Part shown: in pieces, positions 32,612 through 42,742 of the stretch | Position numbering within the stretch: position 1 is the stretch's first letter | How the letters are laid out: every line of letters begins with the position of its first letter | NCBI GenBank assembly: GCA_037179515.1 | Contig: JAXCGZ010001895.1 | Span: forward strand, 232,501-285,000 | Source of the DNA: Halocaridina rubra | Taxonomy: Eukaryota; Arthropoda; Malacostraca; Decapoda; Atyidae | DNA: 52,500 nucleotides | Direction of reading: 5' to 3' | The notes under the pieces: model-generated | Told to the model about the DNA's origin: nothing | The model's input: the letters and a program-made list of their open reading frames with translations, nothing else | The model's database searches: none | Position numbers and translations under genes: made by a program

Positions 32612-32989
32612 CTGAATTTATGTTTTTTACTATATTTTACTGTTTTATTATTCGTAGGCTGGGAAATAAATTTTTTTTATCAATTAGATAATGAAATATG
32701 TTTTTTCAATCAAAAAAAATGAAAATACTGAATTTTTTTTTTTTTTTAATATTTTAATATTTTTGCATATACACGTAAAATAAAATAATAATTTATAAAA
32801 AAAAATACCGTGATACAGTGAGAAAGCGAACCAAGAAATGCGAATAACTGGGGGAACACTGTAACAGCATGTAACGTAAATTTATATGTACGTGATAGGT
32901 AAACTTACCGTGAATGAGGTGGTAATGGTTTGTAGACTCTATAGGAAATTATTCCGCAGCCAATAACAGCTTTACGGCTGCTAATCATT

Positions 32990-33139
32990 GAGGCCAAAAT
33001 AGCGACTGACATCCGTAAACCTTTTTCATTCTTTCAGCATATGTAAGAGTTTCACCTTATCTGTTATGGTTAACATCTTCCTTTGCCGCTTAGGCACACT
33101 ACCAGAAGCCTTAGAAGATGAAGGATGCTTGGGAGGCAT
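32990..33139 (-). pseudogene. Tigger transposase N-terminal fragment (outer copy)
   Basis: Minus strand from the ATG at 33139: MPPKHPSSSKASGSVPKRQR, then KMLTITDKVKLLHMLKE and a stop. Same fragment as in the inner copy, slightly diverged. It shows that both derive from one internally deleted ancestor. Confidence 0.75.
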
Positions 33140-35379
33140 TGCAGAAGTTGAAAAAAGTGAAGAAAATAAATTACAAGCACAACGTGAACGGCGCACACGT
33201 GAGTTAGACTGAACGAGTGAGGCGAGACAATGGAAGATGGTGCAAGCCTTTGTCCGAAACGCTGATAGCGGTATCGTATTTTACATGATGCAATACTGTT
33301 AGTATTTATGTTTTTTACTATTTATTACTGTTTTATTATTCTTAGGCTAAGAAATACGTTTCTTTATCAATAAAATCATGAAACTACTGGAAATTTTAAT
33401 ATATATGCTAGCTCACGTAGGTGCGACCCCAATACATTGTACGCCATCGGACACTATTTCACATGATGCAATACTGTGAGTTATATATCTAAATTTATGT
33501 TTTTTACTATTTTTTACGGTTTTATTACTCTTAGGCTAGGAAATACTTGTTTTATCAATAAAACAATGAAAATTTCAATATGTACTATCTTACGTAGGTT
33601 CGACCCTTTTCGTTTTCCGAAACGCTGATACCGGTATCGTATTTTACATGGTGCAATACTGTTAGTATTTATGTTTTTTACTATTTTTTACTGTTTTATT
33701 ATTCTTAGGCTAAGAAATACGTTTTTTTATCAATAAAATCATGAAACTACTGGAAATATAAATATATATGCTAGCTCACGGACACTATTTCACATGATGC
33801 AATACTGTACAGTATATCTAAATTTATGTTTTTTACTATTTTTTACTGCTTTATTATTCGTAGGCTGGGAAATAAAATTTTTTTTATCAATTAGATAATA
33901 AATATATTTTTTTCAATAAAAATATGAAAATGCTGAAATTTTTTTTTTTAATATTTTTGCATATTCCCCCCCAAAAAAAAACAAAAAAATTGACAAAAAA
34001 AATTGCGGTACAGTGAATTCGCGAGCCAAGAAACGCAATACATCGAAGGATCACTGTACTCGTTTTCGTTCCAAAGGTGGGGTCTGTGCTTACTGCAACA
34101 CTAACACTCTTATTGGGAGGCTCATGGACTTTGATGTTCTCTGGCTAAAAATCTCTCTCTCCACTACCACTATTTTCCTTTGCTTCTGCTACTTTTCTCC
34201 AAACTCCACTGAGTTTGTGTCTTTCTTTGAATATCTGTCCTCGTGCCATGAGTCCTTGCCATCTTCTCACCCACATGCCGAAGTTCTCTACACTGGAGAC
34301 TTCAATGTACACCACAGTGAGTGACTTCCTTCTTCTCACACTGATGTGGGAGGAAATGAGGCCATTGCTTTCTCTATTACTTACCATCTGGAGCATATTA
34401 TCAAACATCCTACTCGTGTTCCTGATCATCACGAACATGCAGCAAACACTCTTGACCTATTTCTTACTTCTACCCCTTCAAACTACTCTTATTCTGTGCT
34501 TTCCCCTCTTGGTAAATCTGACCACTATATGGTCTCAATCTCTTCCTTTTTTGCTCCCCTTCCACCAATCCCTCCTACTCTGTGCCGCCTTTGGCGTAAC
34601 TTCCTCCTTGACTTCCCTTGCGATTACTACTACTTTCGGTCCCGCAACCCTGATCAGGTAGCTCTAAAAGTTGCTGAGATAATGACCGCGGGAATGGAGG
34701 CGTACATCCCCTCTTCTACAAAAACTTTCTCTCCCCCTAAACCTTGGTTTGACCGTGCCTGCTCCATGGCTATCCAGGCCAGGCATCGGGCAAACAGATC
34801 TTACCAAGCCTCTCCTTCCGATTTAACTCACTCTGCTTTTATTGTAGCTAGGAGTCGCTGTACTGCTCAGATTCGAAGGTCTAAGGCTGCCTTTATAAGA
34901 AGAAAAGTAGATGACCTTAACTCCCCTCCCACTGACAAATGCTTCTGGTCCTTAGCCAAAAACTTCTGTAACTCAAGCTTTCCCCCTCTCATTCGTTCTG
35001 ATGGTTCTATAGCTTGCTCTCCCACTGACAAAGCCACTCTCTTTGGCTCTCATTTTTCTGCTAACTCTTCTATAAACAATCCAGCGCACCTGTTCCTCAA
35101 TCTTTACCCCTTTCTAACCCTATGCCCTCCCTTATCCTTTCTTCACGCAAAGTTCATAAGGTTCTTCGCTCGCTAAAGACGAACAAGGAATCTGGTACTG
35201 GTGGTATCCCTGCAAGAATCCTTAAGGAATTTGCAGATGAACTGGCTGCCGTGCATTGCCGTCTTTTTCGCCTCATGCTGTCAACCAGTGTCTATCCTTC
35301 ATCTTGGAAGCATGCTCTAGTTCAACCTGTTCCTAAGAAGGGTGACCGCTCTGTTCCTTCAAACTACTGACCTATTGCC

Positions 35380-36130
35380 CTAACCTCCTCTATTGCTAAA
35401 GTTTTTGAAACTGCTCAATGCTCATTTCTTGAAATGCCTTGAATCTAACTCACCTATCTCCGATCACTGGTACGGCTTCCGCAAGGCAAGATCCACTGGT
35501 GATCTCCTGTCCTATCTTACTCATGTATGGTCATCTTCTCTGAGGACTATGGGGAATCCTTTGTCGTCACCCTTGATATCTCTAAGGCTTTTGACAAAGT
35601 CTGGCACAAGGCTCTGTTGGCCAAACTCCCTGCCTATGGCTTTAACCCTTCTTTCTGTTCTCTGATTTCCAGTTTTCTTACTGACCGTTTTATATCTGTA
35701 GTTGTTGATGGTGCGACATCTAGCTCTTTCTCTGATACCAGTGTTGTTCCACAGGGCTATATTCTTTCATATACTCTGTTACTTCTCTTCATCAATGATC
35801 TTCTACAATCCCCATCTTCCTCACTTCTTCATGCCTTTGCTGATGATACTATCCTTCACTTTTCCTCTGCCTTTTCTTCACAACCTTAATTTGCTAATCG
35901 TAATCAGTCTCGTATCACTTTCTTCTACTCTCAACTCCGATTTGCAGAGAGTATCTGAGTGGGGCACTCAAAATTTAATTAAATTCAATGCCTCCAAGAC
36001 ACTGTTTCTGGCTATCTTTTTGTCTTCTTCTACTCCTGATAACCATATTGTCTTCAAAACTAACGAAATTTACCCTCTTAATTCTATCAACATATTAGAA
36101 ATCCATATAGTCTCTAATTTATCTCGGTAG
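35380..36130 (+). pseudogene. Jockey-like LINE RT palm, broken
   Basis: 35527-35889 reads VVTLDISKAFDKVWHKALLAKL (first catalytic Asp), SVVPQGYILSYTLLLLFINDLLQ (consensus GSVLSP reads GYILSY) and LHAFADDTILHFSS (catalytic DD intact). Another frame continues (LNSDLQRVSEWGTQNLIKFNASKTLFL) to about 36125, where the element is cut. Upstream (35393-35480), YGFRKARSTGDLLSYLTH is the QxGFR-type motif in a third frame. Clearly inactive. Confidence 0.8.
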
Positions 36131-36133
36131 GTA

Positions 36134-37983
36134 CAGGCGCAAGAAAACAATCCAGAGATATTTGTCTTTTTCTTTGTTGATAAATTTTTCTGAAATGGGA
36201 TATCAGTCATAAAAATGTTCACTCCTCTGTTGGTCACAGTACTGTCCGGGTGATGACTCTCAATGAGAGCCTGCACATTACTCCAATTACTAAAAATTTC
36301 TTTTAATTTATTTTACTAAAAATTTCTTTTAACTTATCACTTGAAACCTTTACCCTCTCATCCTCCTCCTCCACTGATTGCTCCTCTTGGATAGCTTTCA
36401 CCTGTTCACATTGCAGCTCTAAGTTCTTCTGTGGTGAGTTCTTGTTTGTGACTGTCCTCCAGCTCCTCCACATCATCTTCGTTGACCTCCAAGCCCAAAC
36501 ATTTGCCCATGGCCTCAATCACTTTCACTATACTGTATTGACAGCTGTCTCCTGCTTGAAACCCTTGAAGTCTCTATCAGCCACACAATCTGGCCAAAGT
36601 TTCCTTCAGGCAGACTGCAACGTGTGGTAAGAGACTTTCCATGCCTTGTCACTGAGGCCTATGCAGTTGAGGATACTGAAGTGATCTCTCCAGAATTCAC
36701 ACATAGTCAAATCCGTGTCTTTGGTGACCTGGAAACACCTGGACAAAATACCCTTCATATACAGTGACTTGCTGTTCCTTGGGCTGGAGGAGAGGAGTTG
36801 CATTTGGAGGCAGAAATTTGACTTTTATGAAGTCATATACAATATCAAGGTCTTCTTCCAAACCTGGAGGATGGGCAGGAGCATTATCCATTACTAGAAG
36901 ACACTTAAGGGGCAGGCCTTTTATCCTCAATATATTTCTTGATAGCTGGCGCAAAAATTTCAGTTAGCCATTCTATAAAAAAGAAACGTGTTACCCAAGC
37001 CTTGCTATTAGACCTCCACATTACCGGATGTTTAACTTTAAATACATTATTGCACTTAAAGATGCACGGATTATCAGAGTGGTAGACTAAAAGAGGCAGA
37101 AATCTTGTAATCCCCACTTGCATAAGTGCACAATATGTGTAAGCCAGTCTTTCATTGGTTCATGGCCAGGCAGCGACTTCTCCTCTTGGGTTGTCGGTCC
37201 TTTTAGGCATTTTTTTTCCAAAACAGTCCTATTTCATCACAGTTAAAAACCAGCATCCGCTGCCTTTTGGTCCAAACTATCCACCTCTCCACACCTAACA
37301 ACTCTATGAATTCTAGTTCATCGACGAAATTTTTCAAACCAGCCTCTACTTGCTTTAAATTCGTCAATTTTAGCGCCACTAGCACTCGGAGTGTCGCCAC
37401 TAAATCATGGTGTAACTGTAAAACCTTCTTGCATATTACAGCCTCGCTAACACTATCTCTAAGAAGCTTTTTTTTATTTATCCAAACTAACAATAATATT
37501 TCTACCTCTTCCATATCCTGAGACCTATTGCTTCATTATAATAATCACTCTTTTAGCCACCTTTAAGGCCTCTTTAGTCTTTAAAATAGTACAGATGATC
37601 GATTTAGCCATGTCATACTGTTTGGCAAGATCAGAAACATGAACACCATTCTCATGTTTAGCTATTATTTCTTTGTTTCCACAGTAATACATTTAGGCTT
37701 TTTAATGTCACTATTACACACTTTTCACTTTCTTGGGAGCCATAATGAATGGCTAAGTTAAAGTACAAAGCAAAAAAATTTGGAAATATACAGCAAAAGA
37801 ACAATGAGCAATCTTTACAGTGCGGGCACCAATGTAGAACTGAGAGCAAACATGTGGTTGCCTGGGCGAATGCATGTGTGTGTGCGTTTGTACCTCGAGA
37901 ATTGTTCGCATGTCAATTCGAAAATTGTGGTCGTAGGTCAATTTGTTAGTGGTTGGATGCGTTCGTATGTGGAGATTTGACTG
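36134..37983 (-). mobile_element. Tigger DNA transposon with transposase remnant
   Basis: The right end CAGTCAAATCTCCACATACG (minus strand) is a Tigger-type terminus followed on the plus strand by TA (37984-37985). The left end is probably TA|CAG at 36132-36136, but I see no good inverted repeat there, so that border is uncertain. A transposase gene in pieces fills the interior. This is a different Tigger subfamily from the two nested derivatives by its terminus. Confidence 0.75.
36300..37743 (-). pseudogene. Tigger transposase (HTH, CENP-B-like and DDE domains), broken
   Basis: From the ATG at about 37743 (MAPKKVKS) the minus strand has stops, then KEIIAKHENGVHVSDLAKQYDMAK, the Psq helix-turn-helix. 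37514-37203 covers the CENP-B-like region and the first catalytic Asp (QRMLVFNCDEIGLFWKK). Later frames give WVTRFFFIEWLTEIFAPAIKKY, then LPLKCLLVMDNAPAHPPGLEEDL (second catalytic Asp) and FIKVKFLPPNATPLLQPKEQQV, where the usual third acidic residue (MDQ) reads KEQ. 36518-36303 is the Glu-rich C-terminus. Multiple stops and frameshifts; inactive. Confidence 0.85.
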
Positions 37984-37985
37984 TA

Positions 37986-38813
37986 TGTGTTTTGCTCTGT
38001 CTACATATTTAAATTTAATTAAACCAACATAAGCAAAATAATCTACAAAAAAGCATACTACACCTGTAGAGAGTTCATTCGGTAATATTTGAATAAAGCA
38101 TTGTAAATTCATATTAGGGTATAATATACCAAATACTAAACCCTACAGTGAAGAAACTGCAAAAACGGTCCATGACTTACAAAACTGTGTTCTGATGATT
38201 CAACTCTCTTTAAACTTTTACAAATAATTTTCAGCTGTGACGAAGAATCATGAAATATAAACGTTAAATACAAATTCTATAGTAAATAGTTCAAGTGTTG
38301 TATAGGGTGCACATTCTGTACACTATTCCTATATGACTTCCACCTTATGGCTATTATGACTTACAAATATCCATCGAACATCATGGACCACCTGTATCAG
38401 CCCCACATTTTCTTAGGAATACAGAAACAAATATGTAAAATATATTGAATATATTATATTTAATGTCTTTAGCTGTCATGATAATAGTTCAGAACCAAAT
38501 ACAAACCTTTAGAAAAACAAAACAAAAAAAGATAACTTTCTTGCTGTTAGACTAAATCACTCTAAACAAAAAACATAATGCCAAACCTACGATATTTTCC
38601 CTGTTGAAATGGTACTACAAAGTAGAATCAAAACCTTTTAAAAATTAAATACAAAACTATTTTCTCCTATTAGCTGCAAATACTTCATTATGTCAAAAAG
38701 ATAAAGTAATATCAATAAGTTCCTGAGGTTAGGTAAATAGATGAAAAACATACTCTCTGAAAGACAAGTACCGATGAATTCTAATACAGATTACTCAATT
38801 TGCCGACTCAGAA
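37986..38813. other. Intergenic, downstream of the MIF gene
   Basis: AT-rich, no coding signal. It contains the 3' side of the minus-strand MIF gene; I could not choose a poly(A) signal with confidence among the A/T-rich motifs. Confidence 0.4.
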
Positions 38814-40136
38814 TTAGCGACCAAGAATTTGATGAAAAGTTGTACCTTTGAAGCCAACATTGGAGGATGGTTGATCATTAAAGAGAATATACATCCTGAA
38901 ACAAAAAGGCGAGAATAGCAGATTGACTTCGTGCAGAGCAGTGTAGATTAAAAGCCAATGATATTCTGTTTTTATTTATTTCTTGTTTGTGTTATTTGTC
39001 GTTATTAATCCCTAAATAGGGATGGACACAGATTGAAGCTGAGAAATTAGGGCTGGATGCCCTTCCTATCGCCCCATTGTCAGCTCAAATGCAGGTCTGT
39101 CACCTCCCGAGTTGAGCACTTTACTGGTTATGCTATGGCAGTCCCCGATATCCTATGCTGTCTACTCATTAAATAAGATGACTAATCAAACTGTATGAGT
39201 AAACTTCTGAATATGATCTATACCATTATACTTCACAAAGATGAATTGCTTTCTAAACTACGAACCTTATACAGTAATAACATTCTAGGATATCTTTCTG
39301 ATATAACACAGCAAAATGCTGAGGGGACTGATGTGAGTGTTAATTCTTTCAGAGCATGTAAAGAGGAGTAACCTTCAGATACCCGTGCTAAGATGAATAA
39401 CCCCGTAAAATGTTAGGTTAGGTGCTTTGCCTTGTTAATATAACTAGGCACCCGAGACTTACTTTATTTCACAAGATGCATTCTTTCTTTACCATAGTTC
39501 TCAGACGATTACTTTACATACCTATTTACATATATCTCATACTGAAAAGGATCGGTGAAAAAAAAAAATATCACGTATACATCTTGTCATTACTACAGTA
39601 CCTGTCATTTGGGATTCCCAAGAGTTTTTCAACAGCACTGAAGATTTTGGCTGCAATAGCCTTGTTTTCTTCAATCCCCAACTTTCCTATACTCATGATA
39701 TGTGCAGTTGCACATGGCTCCAAGGTCCCTCCAAAAGACATCAACTGGTCTGGGAGGACTCGAACTGTGATATACTAAAATACATGATCAAATTTATTTT
39801 ATTGCAAAAGAATGAATTGAAAGATGATTCTACAAAGCCAGCCATCTTTAAATAATATAAAAATGACTAAACCAATCTTTAAAGATCTCACAGTCATATG
39901 AGACTGTAAATAAAAGCATGAAACTATTGCAGGCCAAGGAATTAACTTTTACTTCCAGGTAGTTAAAGTTTTCTGTAAGTATATCAGTAAAAGGGAAAAG
40001 CATTCCCCCCAAAAAAATTCATATTTACCTGTTCAGGTTTTCCAACAGCTGCTGTCAGTTCCTTGCTCAATGTTAAAATAATGTCAGAGGTAACCTTTTC
40101 CTTAGGAATATTTGTGGATATTTCTAACTGTGGCAT
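38814..40136 (-). CDS. MIF: Macrophage migration inhibitory factor (MIF), complete, three exons
   Basis: Exons (minus strand) 40136-40029, 39774-39602 and 38895-38814, all with GT/AG borders, give 120 residues (vertebrate MIF has 115). The protein starts MPQLEISTNIPKEKV, so Pro2, the catalytic N-terminal proline after Met removal, is kept. Lys33 (VGKPEQ), the signature VLPDQLMSFGG, SIGKLG and Tyr96 align with the tautomerase active site. Of the CxxC pair of vertebrate MIF only Cys57 is present (EPCATA); position 60 is Ala, and Asn98 is Leu, so the thiol-redox activity is probably missing. The C-terminus (NVGFKGTTF) is extended by about five residues. MIF is a trimeric, leaderless secreted cytokine with tautomerase activity, linked to innate immunity in invertebrates. 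A strong splice acceptor lies seven bases before the ATG, so a 5' UTR intron is likely. A SINE lies in the second intron. Confidence 0.93.
39001..39150 (-). repeat. SINE-like repeat (family 2) in MIF intron 2
   Basis: Minus strand: gtgctcaactcgggaggtgac, then ggcatccagccctaatttctc, cagcttcaatctgtgtcc and ggattaataac. It is the complement of the copy at 40800-40950 and lies in the same orientation as MIF. Confidence 0.8.
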
Positions 40137-40150
40137 TTTTAATCTGAAAA
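40137..40150 (-). promoter_or_regulatory. Splice acceptor in the MIF 5' UTR
   Basis: On the minus strand a pyrimidine tract and CAG (AG at 40145-40144) are followed by ATTAAAA and the MIF ATG. This implies a non-coding first exon further right, and therefore a promoter beyond 40150. Confidence 0.6.
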
Positions 40151-40799
40151 AAATAAATAAATACTACAAAGATTATCCAGTGCTCCAGAAAAATAAACAA
40201 GACAAAGCTTTCATCTTTCTACCTGCCACATTATTTATACATCAGTTTAATTCCCAGACTATAGTTAAGCTACAGTTCATTATACAGTGCTATAAACAAA
40301 AAAGTATATTAAAAATTGGGCCTTTAATTATTAGGATAATTAACAAAGCCACTTATGAAAAGAGGACGCTAAATATATCACACTAATAAAATTCCCAGAG
40401 CAATAGTTGCTTGTCTGGTTCCCTAACATCAAGGAAAATTCTGTAAAATAAATATTAAAATATATTTTTCAGAAAGGTTCAATTATATGACCATGTAAGT
40501 GTATAGTTCATTTTGTTTTAGAGTTTCTTTTACACTTGTTTACAGATAATACAATGCATGTTAACTATGTACTACTAAGAAATTTGCAAAGTTACGAGCA
40601 AACACAGTTTTTACTGTATATTAATTATAAAATAAATTTTTTGCAATATCATTCCAATGCAAATTATCACAGTCTGTATAGTGACAAACAAAACACCTGT
40701 GTTAGTAAAGCTATTCCTGGAGTCCTACAGCTGTTTTGCAATGCATCGTGCATCCTATTCAACAGAAAAAATATACTGTACTGTAATAAAGCAATGTGA
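40151..40799. other. Probable MIF 5' UTR intron, nothing else recognised
   Basis: AT-rich. Short open frames on the plus strand (40063-40386 and 40536-40799) have no recognisable product. No TATA box or initiator could be assigned on the minus strand. Confidence 0.35.
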
Positions 40800-40950
40800 G
40801 AATTGCAGTAGTATAGTAATTGGAGCACTCAACTCGGGAGGTGACACACCCTCAATCGAGCCCATCGTGAGGTGTTAGGTAGGTCATCCAACCTTAATTC
40901 CCTAGCTCCAACCTATATGTGTCCACCACCATAATGGGGATTAATAGTGA
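40800..40950 (+). repeat. SINE-like repeat (family 2), tRNA-like 5' part
   Basis: The 5' part TAGTATAGTAATTGGAGCAC resembles an A box, and CAATCGAGCCC about 40 bases on resembles a B box. The body (ggtcatccaaccttaattccc, tagctccaacctatatgtgtcc, ggggattaatagtgacaca) matches the two other copies. It lies upstream of the MIF coding exons. Confidence 0.7.
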
Positions 40951-41247
40951 CACATGACAAGGCAAACAACTGAATCAGTCAATGTGTACATTTCCAAAAT
41001 TATACAAGTACTGCACAAGGTATTACAATGAGAATTAGTAATCAGCTTTAATAAGCTCCTCTCTACATTATATATGACAAATAATATGTATGGAGCAATG
41101 TATTGATTGGTGCACCTCTAATGCCCTTTCTAAATAGCAATGGAATTAGTTTTTGGCATTATATTTAAAGTTTTAATGCACAGTAGGTCTTGAAATATCT
41201 AGATCTTGGAAATATAAGATTGAATTCAATGTCCATATACAAATGTA

Positions 41248-41372
41248 CGATCCCCTTATATGGGGGTGGCTGAGTCAAAGCAAAAACTAAACTCTTTGTA
41301 GAGAGAAAACAAAAAGAAGGGGATTCCCAGTTCCCTCACACAGGTTCATTTTTTTTTCGACTTTTACAACAT
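41248..41372. repeat. Dispersed repeat (family 3), second copy
   Basis: Begins with the hairpin ATCCCCTTATATGGGGGT, then ggctgagt, aggggattccc, ttccctc and tcgacttttaca, as in 28405-28520. Confidence 0.65.
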
Positions 41373-42470
41373 ATACAAAATGTATTGTGCACAAAAATTT
41401 AAATAAAAAGATAACTCTAATATACAAACAACAATATACAAAAGACTATTTCAGTAAAGCTAGATTCGGTAATAAACAAAATACATAACTAGAATCTTAC
41501 AATTTAAAAAAAAAAAAATAATAATAATATGATAACATATACTGGAAAATCTTAAATATCACTTCCAAAGGGAGGCGAGTGAAATCGTAACCATATAGGA
41601 CTATAAACTATACCGATTTTAATCTTCATATTGGGGATCTATGGAATTCTTTTAAGTTTGTAGGTAAATGGGTAGATGACTGAGTACCATGATGGAATTT
41701 TTGGGTTTTGTTACTGTTTACAAAGGGGATTTGTTACTGGCTGTGGATTTAGGGAATGTCTAAACTTGGATGAATTTACGTCATGAGAAGTCTTTCAACT
41801 TTTGGAGTTTTTCTGTAATTTTTTAAAAGAGGGGATTATTTTCTTGTAGCAACAAACAAAGACCTTTAATCCACAAAGAAAAGTGTCGAGAAAACACTTG
41901 GTGCGTCCTAACCTCATCTCACCTGGGAGAAGCCATATTCCATTAATCCCCATAACTAAAGTAATACCACTTTTTCTTTCTAGCATTCACTTTATCATTA
42001 TCATACAAACTTCGAAAAAAGTTTTAATATATTTATCACAATATGCTAGGTCTCATTATATACATAAATCACAATGCCACATAGTCACCGAGCTGACACA
42101 CTAAATAAAGTCCTGCTAACTTATTATATTCACTATTCATTGTGAAAAAAAAATATATATATTTTATCAATTATGTACCTTTAGTATTAATGAGTTTGTT
42201 CTTGGGGAAATTCTTTTTTCGAGAATCGATTTTGACTCAATTTTGGTATGACAGGCTATATAGGTCACTATACAGCAAGACTGATTCAATGTTATCTTAA
42301 GTACCTACTATATTTACCTGGTGTTCTTGTCAAACTGTCAGTCAATCTGATTATATACCAGGTGAAAATCTTACAATGACATCTAACGTCACCGGCGAAT
42401 AATGTCAATGGAAGTGCAGCCTCTTTATCGGCTCCTCAGACGTAAAACCATTCAATGTTTACAATAATGG
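41373..42470. other. Intergenic, nothing recognised
   Basis: AT-rich, with no coding or repeat signal I can name. It ends at a (GGT)n and poly-G run (about 42470-42492). Confidence 0.4.
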
Positions 42471-42563
42471 TGGTGGTGGTGGGGGGGGGGGGTATTTCTC
42501 TCCTGGTGGTGCATTTTCAATATTTGGGTGATACTGGTGTTGCTTTTTATTCATATTTTATGC

Positions 42564-42613
<50 letters not shown>
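42564..42613. repeat. (AAT)n microsatellite beside a SINE 3' end
   Basis: Clean run ending eight bases before the 3' end of a minus-strand SINE fragment, so in the SINE's sense it is an (ATT)n tail. Confidence 0.95.
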
Positions 42614-42615
<2 letters not shown>

Positions 42616-42621
42616 GTTTTG

Positions 42622-42714
42622 GCTTCGGTTTTACGTCACGAACTCCCTTTTCTACTAAGGGCTAGGACGGTTGCCTTCTTGCAAAGGACTTGTTTTGGCA
42701 GATGTAATCGTTAC
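42622..42714 (-). repeat. SINE (family 1) 3' fragment
   Basis: The 3' half of the family (minus strand: GTAACGATTACATCTGCC to ACGTAAAACCGAAGCC), 5'-truncated at GTAAC. It lies in tandem with the next, longer copy. Confidence 0.85.
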
Positions 42715-42742
42715 TTAATAATAATAAAATGGATAGGATAGG

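Larger units (their letters stand above)
31396..32861 (-). mobile_element. Tigger/pogo-derived element (inner), same family, nested in the outer copy
   Basis: It starts CAGTGTTCACCCCCTTATCG and ends with GGGGGAACACTG. TA flanks both ends (31394-31395 and 32862-32863). Aligned with the outer copy it shares the terminal 100 bp, the ggagtaggatcagcctay segment, the transposase start and the internal repeats. It sits between the outer copy's ctttataaa and acagcatgtaacgtaaat, which are contiguous in its own sequence, so one family member jumped into another. Confidence 0.85.
31940..33860. repeat. Dispersed direct repeats of about 200-250 bp inside the Tigger derivatives
   Basis: A unit beginning tttgtccgaaacgctgata, with gtatcgtat, ttgcaatactgttagtatttatg, attcttaggctaagaaatac, aaaatcatgaaactactgga and tatgctagctcac, recurs at about 31940, 32205, 33250 and 33620; part of it (from atgatgcaatactgtgag) recurs at 32405, 33470 and 33800. 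Both nested copies contain it more than once, so the internal duplication predates the nesting. Confidence 0.85.
31095..34056 (-). mobile_element. Tigger/pogo-derived element (outer), TA duplication, inserted in the LINE
   Basis: It starts CAGTGTTCCTTCAATTATCG and ends with the complement (CGAAGGATCACTG). TA stands on both sides (31093-31094 and 34057-34058), the pogo/Tigger target duplication. Removing it restores the LINE frame between 31092 and 34059, which fixes both borders to the base. Without the inner insertion it is about 1.5 kb. It retains only the N-terminal transposase fragment (minus, 33139-32990) and several roughly 230-bp internal direct repeats (33255-33480, 33620-33850). Confidence 0.85.
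30773..35370 (+). pseudogene. Jockey-like LINE endonuclease and N-terminal RT, interrupted
   Basis: The N-terminal part (to 31094) reads YSKIRGLNSNLSSVEQHL and NLLLLSETQLF, the start of an EEP endonuclease with the catalytic Glu in SETQ. After the inserted element it continues GGVCAYC and WLKISLSTTTIFLCFCYFSP, then LYTGDFNVHHSE (GDFN metal box; stop at about 34322). It continues in another frame with HHEHAANTLDLFLTSTP and PLGKSDHYMVSI (SDH box, about 34516-34536). The linker (KTFSPPKPWFDRACS, ARHRANRSYQ) leads to the RT start (LKTNKESGTGGIPARILKEFADE, HALVQPVPKKGDRSVPSNY, ending in a stop at about 35368). Stops and frame changes lie near 34322, 35100 and 35368. Confidence 0.8.
30637..36130 (+). 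mobile_element. Jockey-like LINE, plus strand, split by nested Tigger elements
   Basis: A 5' segment (30637-30760, shared with 44235-44350) precedes endonuclease N-terminal sequence (30780-31094). The reading then stops at a DNA-transposon insertion (31095-34056) and resumes in register at 34059. Endonuclease, linker and RT follow until about 36130, where a second DNA transposon abuts and the LINE is not seen again. The C-terminal part and 3' end are therefore missing. Confidence 0.8.

Noticed and set aside
39422..39778. Plus-strand 118-codon open frame
   Set aside because: It is the antisense of MIF exon 2 and intron sequence; the minus strand gives the recognisable protein.
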